Source: Lomentospora prolificans
Lineage: Eukaryota > Ascomycota > Sordariomycetes > Microascales > Microascaceae
DNA length: 64,000 nucleotides
NCBI GenBank assembly: GCA_029532625.1
Contig: JARFXM010000009.1
Span: forward strand, 2,480,001-2,544,000
Reading direction: 5' to 3'
Below are positions 23,439 to 35,125 of the stretch, piece by piece. Position 1 is the stretch's first letter. Each line of letters opens with the position of its first letter. The notes beneath the pieces were generated by a model, which worked only from the letters and a program-made list of their open reading frames with translations, was not told the origin of the DNA and ran no database searches. Made by a program: the position numbers and the translations under genes.

Positions 23439-24294
23439 GCGGGTTGTACGGCGCTTTGGGTTGGGTCCACTTACATAGTTGATTTGAGATTGCTCACGGT
23501 ACGAATGCCCGGTGCATGAAGAATGCATAGATGAGAATTGAGTATTTAATAAAAAGATTGGGAGTCGAAGCTGAGCTTTAGCCTCTGAGTCAAAATCTAG
23601 AATGAATACGCAGGCTCCACGTACGCTAATATTATCGCCGTTCTGTCGACTCCCCTAGCTAGGAACCGACGGTCTGAGAGAAGAGGGATGGGTCACAACC
23701 TGCACATCGATGGTCAAAGCACCTGCCACGATCCAAATATCTTCGCACTTGGCGGAAGATACAACTTGCGTGCCATGAAAACCGCATGGCCGCATTGTGG
23801 ATAGGCTCGGCCGCAAAGTTGTTCCATTCGCCTAGATCTTCCCGCTCTGTATTTACCGGCGCTCGATTCTCACTAGAGTACATTTATTTATTTCCGTTCC
23901 ATTTTTTCACTGTAGAAGTTTGCAGACAAGTATGCGAAAGGGCCGAAAGTGGTAGAGAAAAAGAAAAGGCGACAGAATAACTAGACATGATGAATGTGAA
24001 GGGAAAAGCAAAGGCAATGCCGACCCTCCTTCCGTCGTCGGGCGTTGGGTCAGCTACATGGTATCATCGTTATAGATTCTTGCCTCAAGAAACGAAAAGG
24101 AATTAAAAGAAAAGAAAAAAGAAACAAAAAGTAAGGAGGAGAACCAAAGCCGATTCCGATTGGAAAATGAAAAAAAATGTAGGGTCCTCATGTCCGCAAA
24201 CGCCGTCCGTCTCAACAAAGGAAATTCGTCAGAGAACAAGGGGTCTCGAGTACGGTTCTCGCCCTTTAACGTGAGCCATGGTGTCCACCCAAAA
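23439..24294. other. Convergent 3' flanks of MET12 and the 309-residue gene
   Basis: About 860 bases between two converging stop codons, with A-rich and AAAGAAA-like stretches near 24095-24135. No gene or structured element is recognisable. Confidence 0.5.
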
Positions 24295-25505
24295 TTAAAT
24301 TTCTGGATCACCGTACATATTGTGGGCGTACATGTCGGGATTCATCTGGGAGAGTTCCTGGTTAAATTGATCGACCTCCTCAGGCCCAAGGAGAGTCGAT
24401 TCAAGCGAGTAGCCGCTCTGGAAGCTCTCGGTCCCATAGAAGGAGTGGGGCTGAGTGGTCTCCTTAGAATCGCTCGTCTCAGAGCCGGTAATTGGAAACG
24501 ACTCGTTGGCAGGGGCAGGCGTGGGGACGGCATCATCATCCTCTGAAGTGAGGTCGACGGCCGCCACGGCCGTCACAGCAGCGGAAGGCTGAGCGGGGGT
24601 CGGCTTTTGCTTCTTCAAGGGACGAACAGTTGGAGTCGGTGTGAGGTCGCGAGCCTTATAATCAACCTCTTCGGATTCTTCGTCATCTTCGTCACTGAAC
24701 TCGCGTTTGAGAGGAGTCGAGAGAGACTTCTTTCGTGAGGTGCTCTTCGGGGTGGCGCGGGACCCAGGCGTTGCCTTGCTTGCCGCGGACGCACGGGATG
24801 ACGGAGTCGAAGGGGCTAGATTGATGGCTGTTGTGGGATTCTTGCCACTATCGGCGGCCGCCTTCAGGTTGGCCGCATCCTTTTTAATAGTCCGGAACTG
24901 AAACTGAATGCCATCCGGGGTCGACTCCCCAAAGTACTTGCAAATGTCTAGAGAGAAAACGTGATTAGCTTTCGTTGGAGTGATAAGAAGTGGCTATGGT
25001 GCAAGCAAAGTCTGCAAGTGGTGCAAAAGGGAGGTTCCAATGTCGAGCGTGAGGAAGTGAAAAGTCCGTACCGGTACCGATTTTGTTCTGGTCCTTGGGA
25101 AAGTTGAATTCGGTGGGCATTTCCTTGGGGTCGAAGCCTTGCTGCAAACCCCTACGAATGATCTCAGCCTGCGTCTTGAGGTGACGCATACGATGGCCAA
25201 GCTTATGTTCAGTCAAGTCTGAGCCATATGACTTTAGGATCTCTAGGATCACGAATTCAGAATCCCGTCCGGGGGAGGTTGGAAAGACTCGCAATAACGG
25301 TAGAAGTTGAGGCCGAACAAGAAGAGAGTGAAAACCGGAAGCAAAACAGGAAAGAAAACAGCCGGAAGACATGGGGTTATGCAAGAAGTCAGTACTTACC
25401 CTTGTAGTTCCATTTAACCTCTGGATGTGCAGCCACGATGGCTCGCAGGAGACGGGCTTGGACATCAAAGGTCCTAAAGTTAGTTTTGGGAGTGGCGGGG
25501 GCCAT
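24295..25505 (-). CDS. Unknown nuclear-type protein with a small N-terminal domain, 309 residues
   Basis: Function not recognised. Three exons on the minus strand (25505-25400, 25242-25072, 24947-24295) join in frame to 309 residues. The N-terminal 120 residues look folded: FDVQARLLRAIVAAHPEVKW is followed by YGSDLTEHKLGHRMRHLKTQ, the layout of a small helical, possibly Myb/winged-helix-like, domain common in Pezizomycotina proteins of unknown function. The remaining residues are disordered, rich in Ser, Thr, Pro and Ala, with basic clusters (SRKKS, LKKQKPT), an acidic patch EFSDEDDEESEEVD and a final FNQELSQMNPDMYAHNMYGD region. Basic clusters suggest a nuclear protein; DNA binding is only a guess. 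The second donor could be GTACGG (used here) or the GTACCG six bases earlier in the transcript; both keep the frame. Confidence 0.75.
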
Positions 25506-27600
25506 TGTGTCTTGAGTCTTGTCCATGTTAGCAGTGGTCTTGGCTTGGATGAAGAGACTGAGAAGTGTGGGGAGACTGTGGCGAGGCGCTTTGAGACGCT
25601 CACTTCCGGGGCTAGTTGTACCAGTGTGGTATGGCCAAGTTATTGCGGAGCGGTTGATGAAGTTTACACTAGGGTATGTTGTGATGAGAGTATAGAAAGG
25701 GTGAATGTGGTGGGATTCGGTGTGAGAGGGCGATATAACCCTTTTTGGGCTAGGAAAGGTGCTTGGGATGGTCCGTCTTAGGGAAGGAGGATGAGGATGG
25801 GCTCCAGATCGAAGGCATAAACATGTCGCTTGTTCTGGTTATGTACAGAAATATCAACTTACTGGGAGCTGGAACCGAATCGGTTTAACACAAGGTGTTA
25901 ATCCTTGTGTTAATAGTAGGGGGATTGCTAGGGCCTTGGAAGACGGGCCCCAACTCGATGCAGAGTCAAATAGAGTCTGAAGCCGTATCCTTAAGTCAGG
26001 CTGCTTTCAATAGTAAGCACAAGGGCCATGTTCGAGGAGGATCGGATGGAAGAATGAGGAAGAGAAGAAGTGGGATGGGGCGGGTCGAGGCCTATTATAT
26101 AGGCGAGAGGAGGGCTTGATGGTAGTGAGGAAGGCGCAAGTGAGTTGGGTTTGCGATCCATCAACCGAATCACCAAATGCGCTTCTATGTAGAATTTAAA
26201 GCAATGTCGGGAACAGAGGCCACCACCTAGCTTACCAATTAGATGGATCCAACGTGAAGGAAGGCGCGCCTGGCTTTTCGTTTCGCCCCGACGTGGTTCC
26301 GTTTGTTCCCCGGATGCGAACGACGAGGAGTTGAGGCTGGCAGGTAGAGTATGTGACTGTGGAGCGGTCACGGCCAGGTTGACTCAACCCGAGGATGGAA
26401 GCGCAAGCTCAGTCTACTCTCTCAAGTCAATCGCAGCTGCATCAGCCAGTGGTGTATACGATCGCAATTCGGCAATCGGACCAGCGAAGATAACCTGATA
26501 GACCGGTTCAAACTCAAGGAAGGAGGTGAGCGGGCAGGATCAAGCCTGGATCGATCGCGGAGCCGAAAATTCGAGGCCCTTACTCCTAATTAAACCGAAT
26601 GCGGAAGCAGACGCGTTAAGGGGTGTGTGTAAGTCGAAGGTCGAGATATTCCGCTCCGATCCCGTCGCGCCGGTATTGCGTCTACTGAAGCGGACCGTGC
26701 AAATTATTCGTTCTGTGTCGATGAGAAGGTATTGGTAGAAAGTACGAAGTAGTCGTTCGAGAAATACTTGGAAATCTGAGAAGAAGACCGTCGTCTTGGG
26801 AGGGAAGGCGCGAGTTGGTGAGTGATGGCTACGGAGGAAAATGGGGTGGCTGGGATCCACCACCTTGGGACTCGTGTCCACAGGAGCGCAATGGTGAGGA
26901 GCAGATGGTCGATACTCGATATCGAAAAGACGAGGATATCGATGATATAGATTCTAGTCATCCTCTACCGATAAATTTTATACTGGTGATTTTGTCCGTT
27001 AGAATAGAGACTGTGGGAAATTTGCAGAGTTGGAGAGGCAGTGGCTATGGCGCTGTGAGGTAAGTGGTGTATTTTCGTCCTGGTGGGCGAAAAGTATCTG
27101 TTAACACTTCCTAACGCTCAGCTCCTGTTTCGAGAGTTGGAGATGCACAGAAAACCTGGGGTCGAAGACGTTGCCTCACCAGGCCAGGCAACCAGGCCGC
27201 TGCCCTCCCACACTTGCTCTGGCGCCCAATGGATAGACACCCAGGGAAATTACCCCTGTCCGTCTTGGCGATCCCATCTCAGGACGAAATCATTGGATGC
27301 GACTCAATGTTGCCCGTATCAAAGTCTGCGTGCCTCAAGTGGCCTTGATATTTTCGAGATTAAAAGTGGCGCCCCTCGACAGAGAGGATGTATATTCCAT
27401 TCAGTCATTATTAGGTCTAGAATATATAGATATTATATATGTGTATTGTCGATGGTCGATGCAATAGTGGATAAATTCCACATTTCCCCTGCACATCAAA
27501 ACGCCCTGTTCTATACGTCCGGGCATGTGCCTTCATGATGTAAAAAGAGGCCATAGATCATTTCTCCCAGGTCCTGAACACCAGCAAAAGACATCAGCTT
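25506..27600. other. Intergenic: promoter of the 309-residue gene and ANY1 3' flank
   Basis: About 2.1 kb. A perfect 11-bp inverted repeat lies at 25885-25913. The candidate open frames (for example 27083-27538 +, 151 codons) have no recognisable family. The AT-rich segment at 27415-27480 is probably near the end of the ANY1 transcript. Confidence 0.5.
25885..25913. repeat. Perfect 11-bp inverted repeat with 7-base loop
   Basis: TTAACACAAGG (25885-25895) and CCTTGTGTTAA (25903-25913) are exact reverse complements around the loop TGTTAAT, which itself repeats the stem-edge sequence TGTTAAT at 25908-25914. It sits about 380 bases upstream of the 309-residue gene. It could be a dimeric protein-binding site or an RNA hairpin; no terminator-like T-run follows. 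Confidence 0.55.
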
Positions 27601-28643
27601 TCAAAACTTTTCTCCGATGACGCCAAATCGGCCCGAGGGGGTTGGACCATACTCTGTGGAAGACACTTTGGCCAGCCGCGACCCGAGTAAGTCGCCGCCC
27701 GTCATATCCTCCATAACGTGGTCCTTGACCACCTCAGGTTTCTCCTCCCCGTACATAAGGTATTGCACGCCGAGGAATGCATCGCAGCACGCCTGGAAGA
27801 TGCCGCACATCTTGAAGGCCATCGGGATCGTACCGGGCGAGGTAAAGAACCAAAACATCTTCATGCTGTCGCCGATGATCCAGCTGCCTATAACGGAGAG
27901 GCGGATGCCCTTGCAAGACTGGACGCTCGCGTTGGCAATAATTTGGGGTATGGGCAACGTTGCCTCGATAGCTAGCCCTATATATCCGAGGAAGGAAGCA
28001 TATCCGGCGTAAACGGCCTCGAACGGTGATAGCAAAAACTCGCAGATGACAAGCGCGATGAAGAGGTAAAGCAAGAAGTTCCAATATCTGTAATTTGGTT
28101 TTCTCCGTTAGAGCTATGCTCGCTAGCCTCTCGTCGACCAGCTGGGGACGGATATGAGGGGTTGACTCACGGCTTGGGCGATCGCCACTGCCAGAAGTTG
28201 TAAGGTCGCGTCCACGGCTGTGCCCATCGAGGCTCGGCAGCACCGGCAAAGGGAACAGCGGCGTCTCCGCCTCTTGACGATGGTGGAGGACGGTGATCAA
28301 GCGCGATCTTGAGCAACACAACCTGCATAAAGACCATGAGGACAGCTTGGGCGAGAAGACTCGCTTCGAAACGCGCGCTGGGCCAGTAGAAAATTCTAGT
28401 AACCGCGTTGTCGCGGGTCGATTAGCTTCGTCATTCAAGTCATCGCGCCTATGTGGTCAGTTTTGAAAGGATGACAAACTTTAGGAATGAAGCCACAAGC
28501 ATGATTAGGGGGATATCGAGAGAAAAGCCCGCGCTCGACTTGCTCCGATGCATCGACAGCGCCTGATCGCCGTAGGAGAGAACCGGCGACAGGACGATGA
28601 ACACCGGGGCAACGATGCCCGTGAGATCCGTAAACCATCCCAT
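27601..28643 (-). CDS. ANY1: PQ-loop membrane protein, Any1/SLC66A2 type
   Basis: Multi-pass membrane protein of the PQ-loop family, orthologous by pattern to yeast Any1 (Cfs1) and animal SLC66A2, which act in Golgi/endosome membranes and oppose loss of phospholipid flippases. Three exons on the minus strand (28643-28480, 28395-28171, 28087-27601) give 291 residues. The first repeat (about 1-60) reads GIVAPVFIVLSPVLSYGDQ with the PQ dipeptide replaced, then KSSAGFSLDIPLIMLVASFL; the second holds the canonical EATLPIPQIIANA and SCKGIRLSVIGSWIIGDSMK. Seven hydrophobic segments are plausible. The first intron uses the less common donor GTTTGT and is needed to remove an in-frame stop. The disordered tail contains SSTEYGPTPSGRFGVIGEKF. 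ATG at 28643 fits the family start (MGWFTDLTG). Confidence 0.88.
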
Positions 28644-31600
28644 CTTGGCTCGCCGGTATTTCGTGATGGGTTAAGCTTGGCGGTGCCGGAGGTATCGGAT
28701 CGGGCAGCGGAGAGGCAGACGGGCGCCTCGGATGTCGAGGGAACAGAGGTCGGGGCTCTGACGATACTACCGTTGTATCATTCGCAGCGTAGTAGGGTCA
28801 GTTCTAGGGGCGGGTGCTGGGCTCTGGGGGACAACAGGTACGGAGACGTGCTGGGAGTTGCGATTCTTTTGGGGGAGTTGAGAGATGGTGGCACTTTTCG
28901 GTCCAGCTCCCTTTCATCCATCAGCAGGGTTTTGGCTGACTGCTACGAGTAATTGCGCTGACCCCAGTATACAACGAACACATTAATCTACATTCATTGT
29001 ACCAAACGCTAAGTGGACGGGACAGTTGACAGTGGCGCAAATTTCAGGCGTGACGGTGATGGCAACGGGGCGGCAGGGGCCTGCAAGCGTGGAGGGAAAA
29101 AGAAGAAAAAAATTTTGTCCCTTCGCTTCCCACTCGAGGCTCAACAAAGACCCATACTATTCACAATTTGCAAAATTTAGGCGCGGAATGTTGCGAATGC
29201 GAAGTTAAGCATGAAGTTTCTTAAAACCTGAAATTGCCAAATTGTCGCAAACAAAAACCTTGACACCTGACGCCGTCCAAACTATAGACGTTAGTCAAAC
29301 GATAGCTTTACTTAAATGGGCTGAATCTCATCTGCGACTGTTCTTGTTATAACCTCAAGTTTCCTACGCCACTTAACCACTGATACATTATGATATCTGA
29401 AAAGAAGGACTTGTGTAGCAATAGCTCTCAAACTTCATAATATTAGTATTCATGCTGAGCTTTACGAAAAGTCCAGACACGATGACCAGATGTGGGCGTT
29501 GTTAGCGCGCACCAGTTGCTGGCAAGTGAAAATACACCTGGTTTCTTGCCATGGCGATCCATGGATGGAATCAATGTGTTTTCCTGGAGGACATGGTTCA
29601 TTCATTCCACTGGCTTTGCGATGTCTTGTCGATTGAAGAATAGGGAGGAGTATGTGGGCCAAGCCAATAAACTCAAGTTGCAACTTGGACGGGAGCAGTT
29701 TCGCAGTGTAGTGTCACTGCGGCTATGTTATCACCTGTACACTCTATTTGATGTCGTCAGTAAACTACCTTCCAAGTCCCGTGCCATAAATTTCCGATGA
29801 TTCGTCTGCGACATGTTCCACGTCCATCCGCGAAAGATCCCATGATACAGAACCTTTCTTATCCTATCTATCCTCAATGCTAAGACCAGGGCCCGCCATT
29901 AGTCATCTGGAGTCCCAGCCGAACAGGTTCATTGACCGCTTTACACTGAGCGTAGTTTGAAATCTCCTATGGCGCGTCGATAACTGGTTGACACTGGGTT
30001 AATCGCGTGGTTCCAAGGCGAAGATTCGAGTACCACGTGTGCACTGAGACGCACCTGAAAGCTGCAATCGCAAAGGCCAAGCCGTGGTTTGCACGGAGCC
30101 TCCACTCTACACCCGCAGCAGACGGAACTTGTCCTCCGAAGATGGAGCAAGTCAGACACCACCAGTATTGACAGCACACAGCTTGTCTCCAGTCTCTCCA
30201 TACCTAAGCTCGAGAATGCCGCTTCACGGCGGAATCGATCATTCCTAGATCCGATCAAGATTGAAGAAATAACCCCGATGGGGAACGGTCTGAAGGCGGC
30301 CTCTCTCGGAGGTTTTGCCTCTCAAGAATTTCACTCTCGAAGACTGATTGGCCCATCTGTGTGGTGACGTGGAGCCCACAGACAACACACCCTTGCAACA
30401 AGGGATTGTGGACGCACTACCGCACAAGGTCAGTTGCACGAGTTAGAGAGTGGATCTGCTGTGACCTCTGCTCCCTACCGCCGTGCTGATCGTGGTTGAG
30501 GATTTGTAACTTGCAGAAAATGGAGATCGGCGAAATCTCCCTGACGGCTGCGCGGGGGGAAAGCATGAACGGTAGAGTACCAAGGAGTTCTGCATTCGAT
30601 CCGCGCAAGTGAAGGTACCCCAACTCCAGTGGCAACATAAGGAGATACTGGTACGCCACTGCCCACGACCCAGGTTTATGGGTGTATCCGCTTATGAGTT
30701 AGGACGGAACGGTACTTGCACATGCACAAAGGGCGATAAAGAGTGGGAGAAGACAACAGGAGCAGGCGGCGCGCTGTCCCAGTGGCCGGTCCTCGATCCC
30801 CTCGATTGGACCACCAGACTTTTGTTCCTGGATCCTCTCAGTCCAAGCTCGCCAAGTTGGGCCACCGCTGGTCCGTCGACTATTATTATACACCAATGAT
30901 ACAAGTAGTTGGGAGACATTATCTTGATTACCTTCACACTAGAGGAGCCCAGTTTGGTGTCCCTCATGTACACCTTGTGTACCGCGTGTCAATTTAGCCA
31001 TCAATTTGATGGAGGAAGCCCTGGTTAAAGATGCATTTTATTACCAAGCACTTGACAAGTGCCCTGAGAACACAAGAGGAAGGGAATAGGGGGTTTCGTC
31101 ATTTGTTGAACAATCAAGGAATAGCCTGCCGTCAATGCCTAGGTTCGATTTCGAAGCAATCTTAGAATGAACGATTGCATGGAACTCACTTTATGGCGGC
31201 CGGACATGGGGTCATGACGAACGATAATGCGTATTCTTCGGGGAACAACACATGGTAATACTTCGTACTTCGTAAACTCCCTACGCGACACGCTGCACCG
31301 CGCGGTTACGAGTCTTGTGGTGGAGGGAGAGATCGGCGGATGCGTGTCGATGTGGACTCTAGATGCAGCGGATCGGCCAACTGCGAGCTGTGAGAACTCT
31401 TTTGATTCAGCTGGCGACATCGCGGATGGCAAACTCTAATACCAAAAGGGGAAGATGTGGTGGCGCCCCCGGTGCTGCTACAGTGGACTGTCAGTGGATC
31501 TAGCCCCTAACTAAAGGGCACTGCCGTACATCGTACAGCCAGCGTGATCGTACTCACTTGTACCGGTCACCAGTCGGGACCATGAATGCGCCACGAGTAA

Positions 31601-33339
31601 CACAGTGATGCTTGGGTGCATCAATGGATGCTGGTGGGGGATGGGGACACCGGTACCACGCCAGTACAGTACCTCTAGTCTAGTGGGTTCCCCCCTTAAT
31701 TTACAGAGGGCATTGGTCTCTGATTGGCTGGGAGGGTTAGGTCATCCCTACACCACCATATCCCTATTCAGCACGCCTCCTGCCCATTCAGGCCTCATTC
31801 ACTGCTCTGGGTGAGCGGGCTTCCCTCAGTCTTCACTGAGCTCGTAACATGTCCCTGTATCGTGCCAGCGTGTGTCATTGAGGCAAGACCGACTGGCTGA
31901 ACCCACCGAGAACGCTGGCCATGGAGTTACTTGTATTTGGGGCATAGTGACTCTGTCCACGAGGGTCTTGTGTGTGCAAGCTGTGCCCTCTTGTGAGGTG
32001 GTCTGTACTACCAAGTACTGCGCCGTAACACTACAAACCCAGAATCCAGATGCGATACGAGAGGAAGGGGAAGACATTGATTGATGGAGATCCCTGGTTC
32101 AAGGAAATCAACTTGAATATCGACAACGACATCGACACCGAGATGAGAGATGCATGTACGAACAAGTATTATGTACACTTCGCGGCCGCTCAAGAAATGG
32201 GCCAAAAATGAGGCACAGGTCTAGTTGCATGTTAGACCGCAAATATCTGAGATTAATTCATTCCCGCCCCTCCACTTCTGGAAGCAAAAAGTTATCCAGG
32301 ACGTTACTGGCCCCAGTTTAACCCCCAGTCAAATGCCATGCCCTGGCTCTCCTCGACTCCTAGACTGGCTCCTGCCCCATCTCCTGGTCGCAATTTTTCA
32401 GCCAGGGACGAGTTACCTCATCTTGCTTGGCCGGGTCCCGGTTTCGAGTCTCTGGTGCCCTGGACATTCTAACTCACCTCCGCAAGACATAAAACTACCT
32501 TCCTGTATTAAACCACCTTGTGGTTGGAGACCCAAAGTTCATCCGTTGTCTTGCCCTCTCTGTCCAGTCTGTCTTCAACCCCCTTATTCTCTCGTTCAAC
32601 TTCCTTTTTTCTACGTCCCTCTTTTCTCTCCTCTTGCATTGTAATATTCCATCTCCAACCCGTTTTCTTTCTTCTCCCTGTGCTGTGCTGCGCCGGGCTG
32701 TCTAATACTCTCACAATTCCACGTCCTTGAGTCCCTCGCCTTTTCTGCGAGACTATCGAAGACGTGCCCCTGCAGGTACAGTAGTCACGGGCAGACCCGC
32801 CAAGGCCCAAAGGCCCAGAGGTCCAAAGGGGAAGCGAAGCGAAATTCTCCTCTCCAAAGGGAAAAAAACAAACGCGAATTCCCGTTTTGAAGCCGAACAT
32901 TGAGCGCCTACCATCGACCTGCCTCTCCTTCGCGATTTGTCCCCGTATCGATATTGGACCAATAACTCTCCTCTCCCCCATATTCCTCGATATTACATGT
33001 ATCACCGGGCTTTTTCCCCTTGACAACATTGCCCGCAAAATTTCCCAACTCCCTTGGGGTTCCCCTTGTGGAATTACGCTCGTTTCTGTTTTATTTCGGA
33101 AAGTTTCCTGGATAAAGTGATAGGGGAGTCTCCGAGCCGACTACCTTGCTACGTACCAAGATTACGAGGATCTCCCGTCTTTTCAACACATCTCGCTTGT
33201 CGGCATCACTCGTTTTCTCCTCTCACCCGCGACAGCGCTGATTCCATTTTCGAGGAGCGACATTCCCGACGGCTTAAGCGCGCAGTAATTGACTTATTCA
33301 TTCCTTAACTGGCCTCGAAGCCAGAGAAATACTAGAGCC
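28644..33339. other. Gene-poor interval, about 4.7 kb, with GS-1 promoter
   Basis: Lies between the divergent ANY1 and GS-1/Knr4 starts. Open frames up to 176 codons (32508-33038 -) are shadows of the pyrimidine-rich stretch at 32530-33300 on the plus strand, which is the likely GS-1 promoter and leader. A CACGTG hexamer occurs at 30033-30038, and a TACTTCGTACTTCGTA motif near 31259. No transposon ORF, tRNA or known ncRNA was seen. Confidence 0.5.
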
Positions 33340-35125
33340 ATGGCATCGTGAGTCGGCCCCTGGGCGAACGCTCTTTAAGGGGGGCGTTAAACCTCGGCGG
33401 TCGAGACGCTAATCAACCTCGGACTGTATAGATTCGGTGCCGCGCTACGGTCCTTCTGGCACACAATGACCAGTAATGACAGGCGTAAGTTGCCCTTTCC
33501 CTCCTTCATTTCGACCGGTCTTTTTCTTTTTTTTTTCTGGTTTAAGTCTCTAAATAAAGCAACTCACTTATTCTTGCGTGTTAGACTCATCCTACGATTC
33601 GCCATACCGCACAGGTCGCCACGTGCCTCTCAATGGACGGAACGGGATGCTTACCTCGGTAGCCACAGCCTCTGAATCCCGCGCCGATATCAACGCGCCC
33701 TATCGAGACGACGGATCGAGAACATCTGGCCTGGGTGCTCCGATTTCTCCATACACACCCACGGCTTCGTCCCCCGGGCCATATTCACCCGGCCTACGAT
33801 CATCGAGCGCCCAGCGCGTCAGCCAGAGCAACGACGGATTTGAAGTGCAAGGCCAAGCCCCCGGTGATGTGCAGATGCAGTCTTTCCAGGATGGCCTTCC
33901 TCCACCGCCGCCCGTGAGCCACACTTGGGAGCGAATCGATGCTTGGTGCGAGGAGAACTATCCCGAACTCTACGACCAGCTCGGAGAAGGCGCCACCAGG
34001 AACGACCTCAACGAGCTCGAACATGTGCTCGACTGTTCGCTACCTCAGGATGTCCGGGAGTCGCTCATGGCTCACGACGGACAGGAACGCCTAGGCATGC
34101 CCACGGGAATCATCTTTAGCGCCATGCTTCTCGACTGCGAAGAAATTGTTCAGGAATGGGAGAATTGGCGAAAAGTCTCGTCTGAAATTCTGTATGATGG
34201 TCCCATTCTCAGGTCGCCTATTCCCGGCGATAAGCCCGCCAACGGTGCGAGCAGTAGTAGCAACGAGGCCTCCTCATCTCGATCGCACAGCTCGCCGAGG
34301 AGCTCTGGTTCGTGGCGCCAGGATCTCTTGGCCCGCCAAACGTCGATGCCGCCTAACGCTGTTCAAAAAGTGTATGCCCATCCGGCCTGGATCCCCCTTG
34401 TGCGTGATTGGGGTGGCAACAACCTCGCTGTAGATCTCGCGCCCGGCCCTGCTGGTACCTGGGGTCAAATCATTTTATTCGGCCGCGATTACGATTGCAA
34501 GTACGTCGTGGCTCGCTCCTGGGCTGCTTTCCTTGCCCTCGTGGCCGATGATATGAACAGCGGCAGGTGGTTCGTTGATGAAGAGACCAATGAGCTCAAG
34601 CTGCGCGAGTTTAAACAAGCTCGCGTAGAACCGTCCTATTTTGAGATTCTACGTTGGAGAATGGATCAGAAGTACGGGCGTCGTGCGGCAGCAGTCGCGG
34701 CGAAGCGCAAGTCAGTCGTTGGTGGTCGTGTCAGTCCCGCGGCCCCCGGTTCGCCTACCGCCTCCCCTTACGCGAGCCCAACAGATTCCAGCGCGGGTCA
34801 GCGCGGAAGGTCTATGCAGCGATTAAGCAGCCATTCTCCCCTGACGAGCCCAAAGCCCAGCGCCTACGGCAAGTCTAGCCCGCTCGCACGAGTCAACGAG
34901 GAGTCTTTAGCGCCCCTCAACACTGATCTCAAGAAACCCCCAAAGCTCGTGGAAGTCGATACACCCCGACCTAGTGAAGATGAGGCGCCTTCAAAGTCTA
35001 CAGACTCGGAGAATCGCGACGCTGAGCAAGGCAAGCGCAGGGAGACCGAGCCTCTCGGAACCGCCAAGACCAACGGAAAGCTACCGGAGACCGATGACGG
35101 TGCCATGAAGACGATCGAGATCTAA
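33340..35125 (+). CDS. SMI1: Glucan synthesis regulatory protein GS-1 (Smi1/Knr4 family)
   Basis: Intrinsically disordered-flanked SUKH-domain protein that regulates 1,3-beta-glucan synthase expression and wall integrity; Neurospora crassa gs-1 mutants lack glucan synthase activity. Three exons (33340-33347, 33432-33484, 33585-35125) give 533 residues, close to the known fungal size. The first coding exon has only eight bases, so the start MASFGAALRSFWHTMTSNDR is assembled across two introns. The Smi1/Knr4 domain spans roughly 120-375: WERIDAWCEENYPELYDQLG, LEHVLDCSLPQDVRESLMAH, GMPTGIIFSAMLLDCEEI, AWIPLVRDWGGNNLAVDLAP and WGQIILFGRDYDCKYVVARS. Pro/Ser-rich disordered arms flank it, and the tail is rich in Lys, Glu and Pro (KKPPKLVEVDTPRPSEDEA). 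GCK-III kinase and Cyk3 genes nearby share the wall/septation theme. Confidence 0.92.

Noticed and set aside
27083..27538. 151-codon plus-strand frame upstream of the ANY1 stop
   Set aside because: No recognisable domain and ends in AT-rich sequence typical of transcript ends; probably chance.
32508..33038. 176-codon minus-strand frame upstream of GS-1
   Set aside because: Translation is a Lys/Arg/Glu-rich reading of the antisense of a CT-rich leader; no family match.
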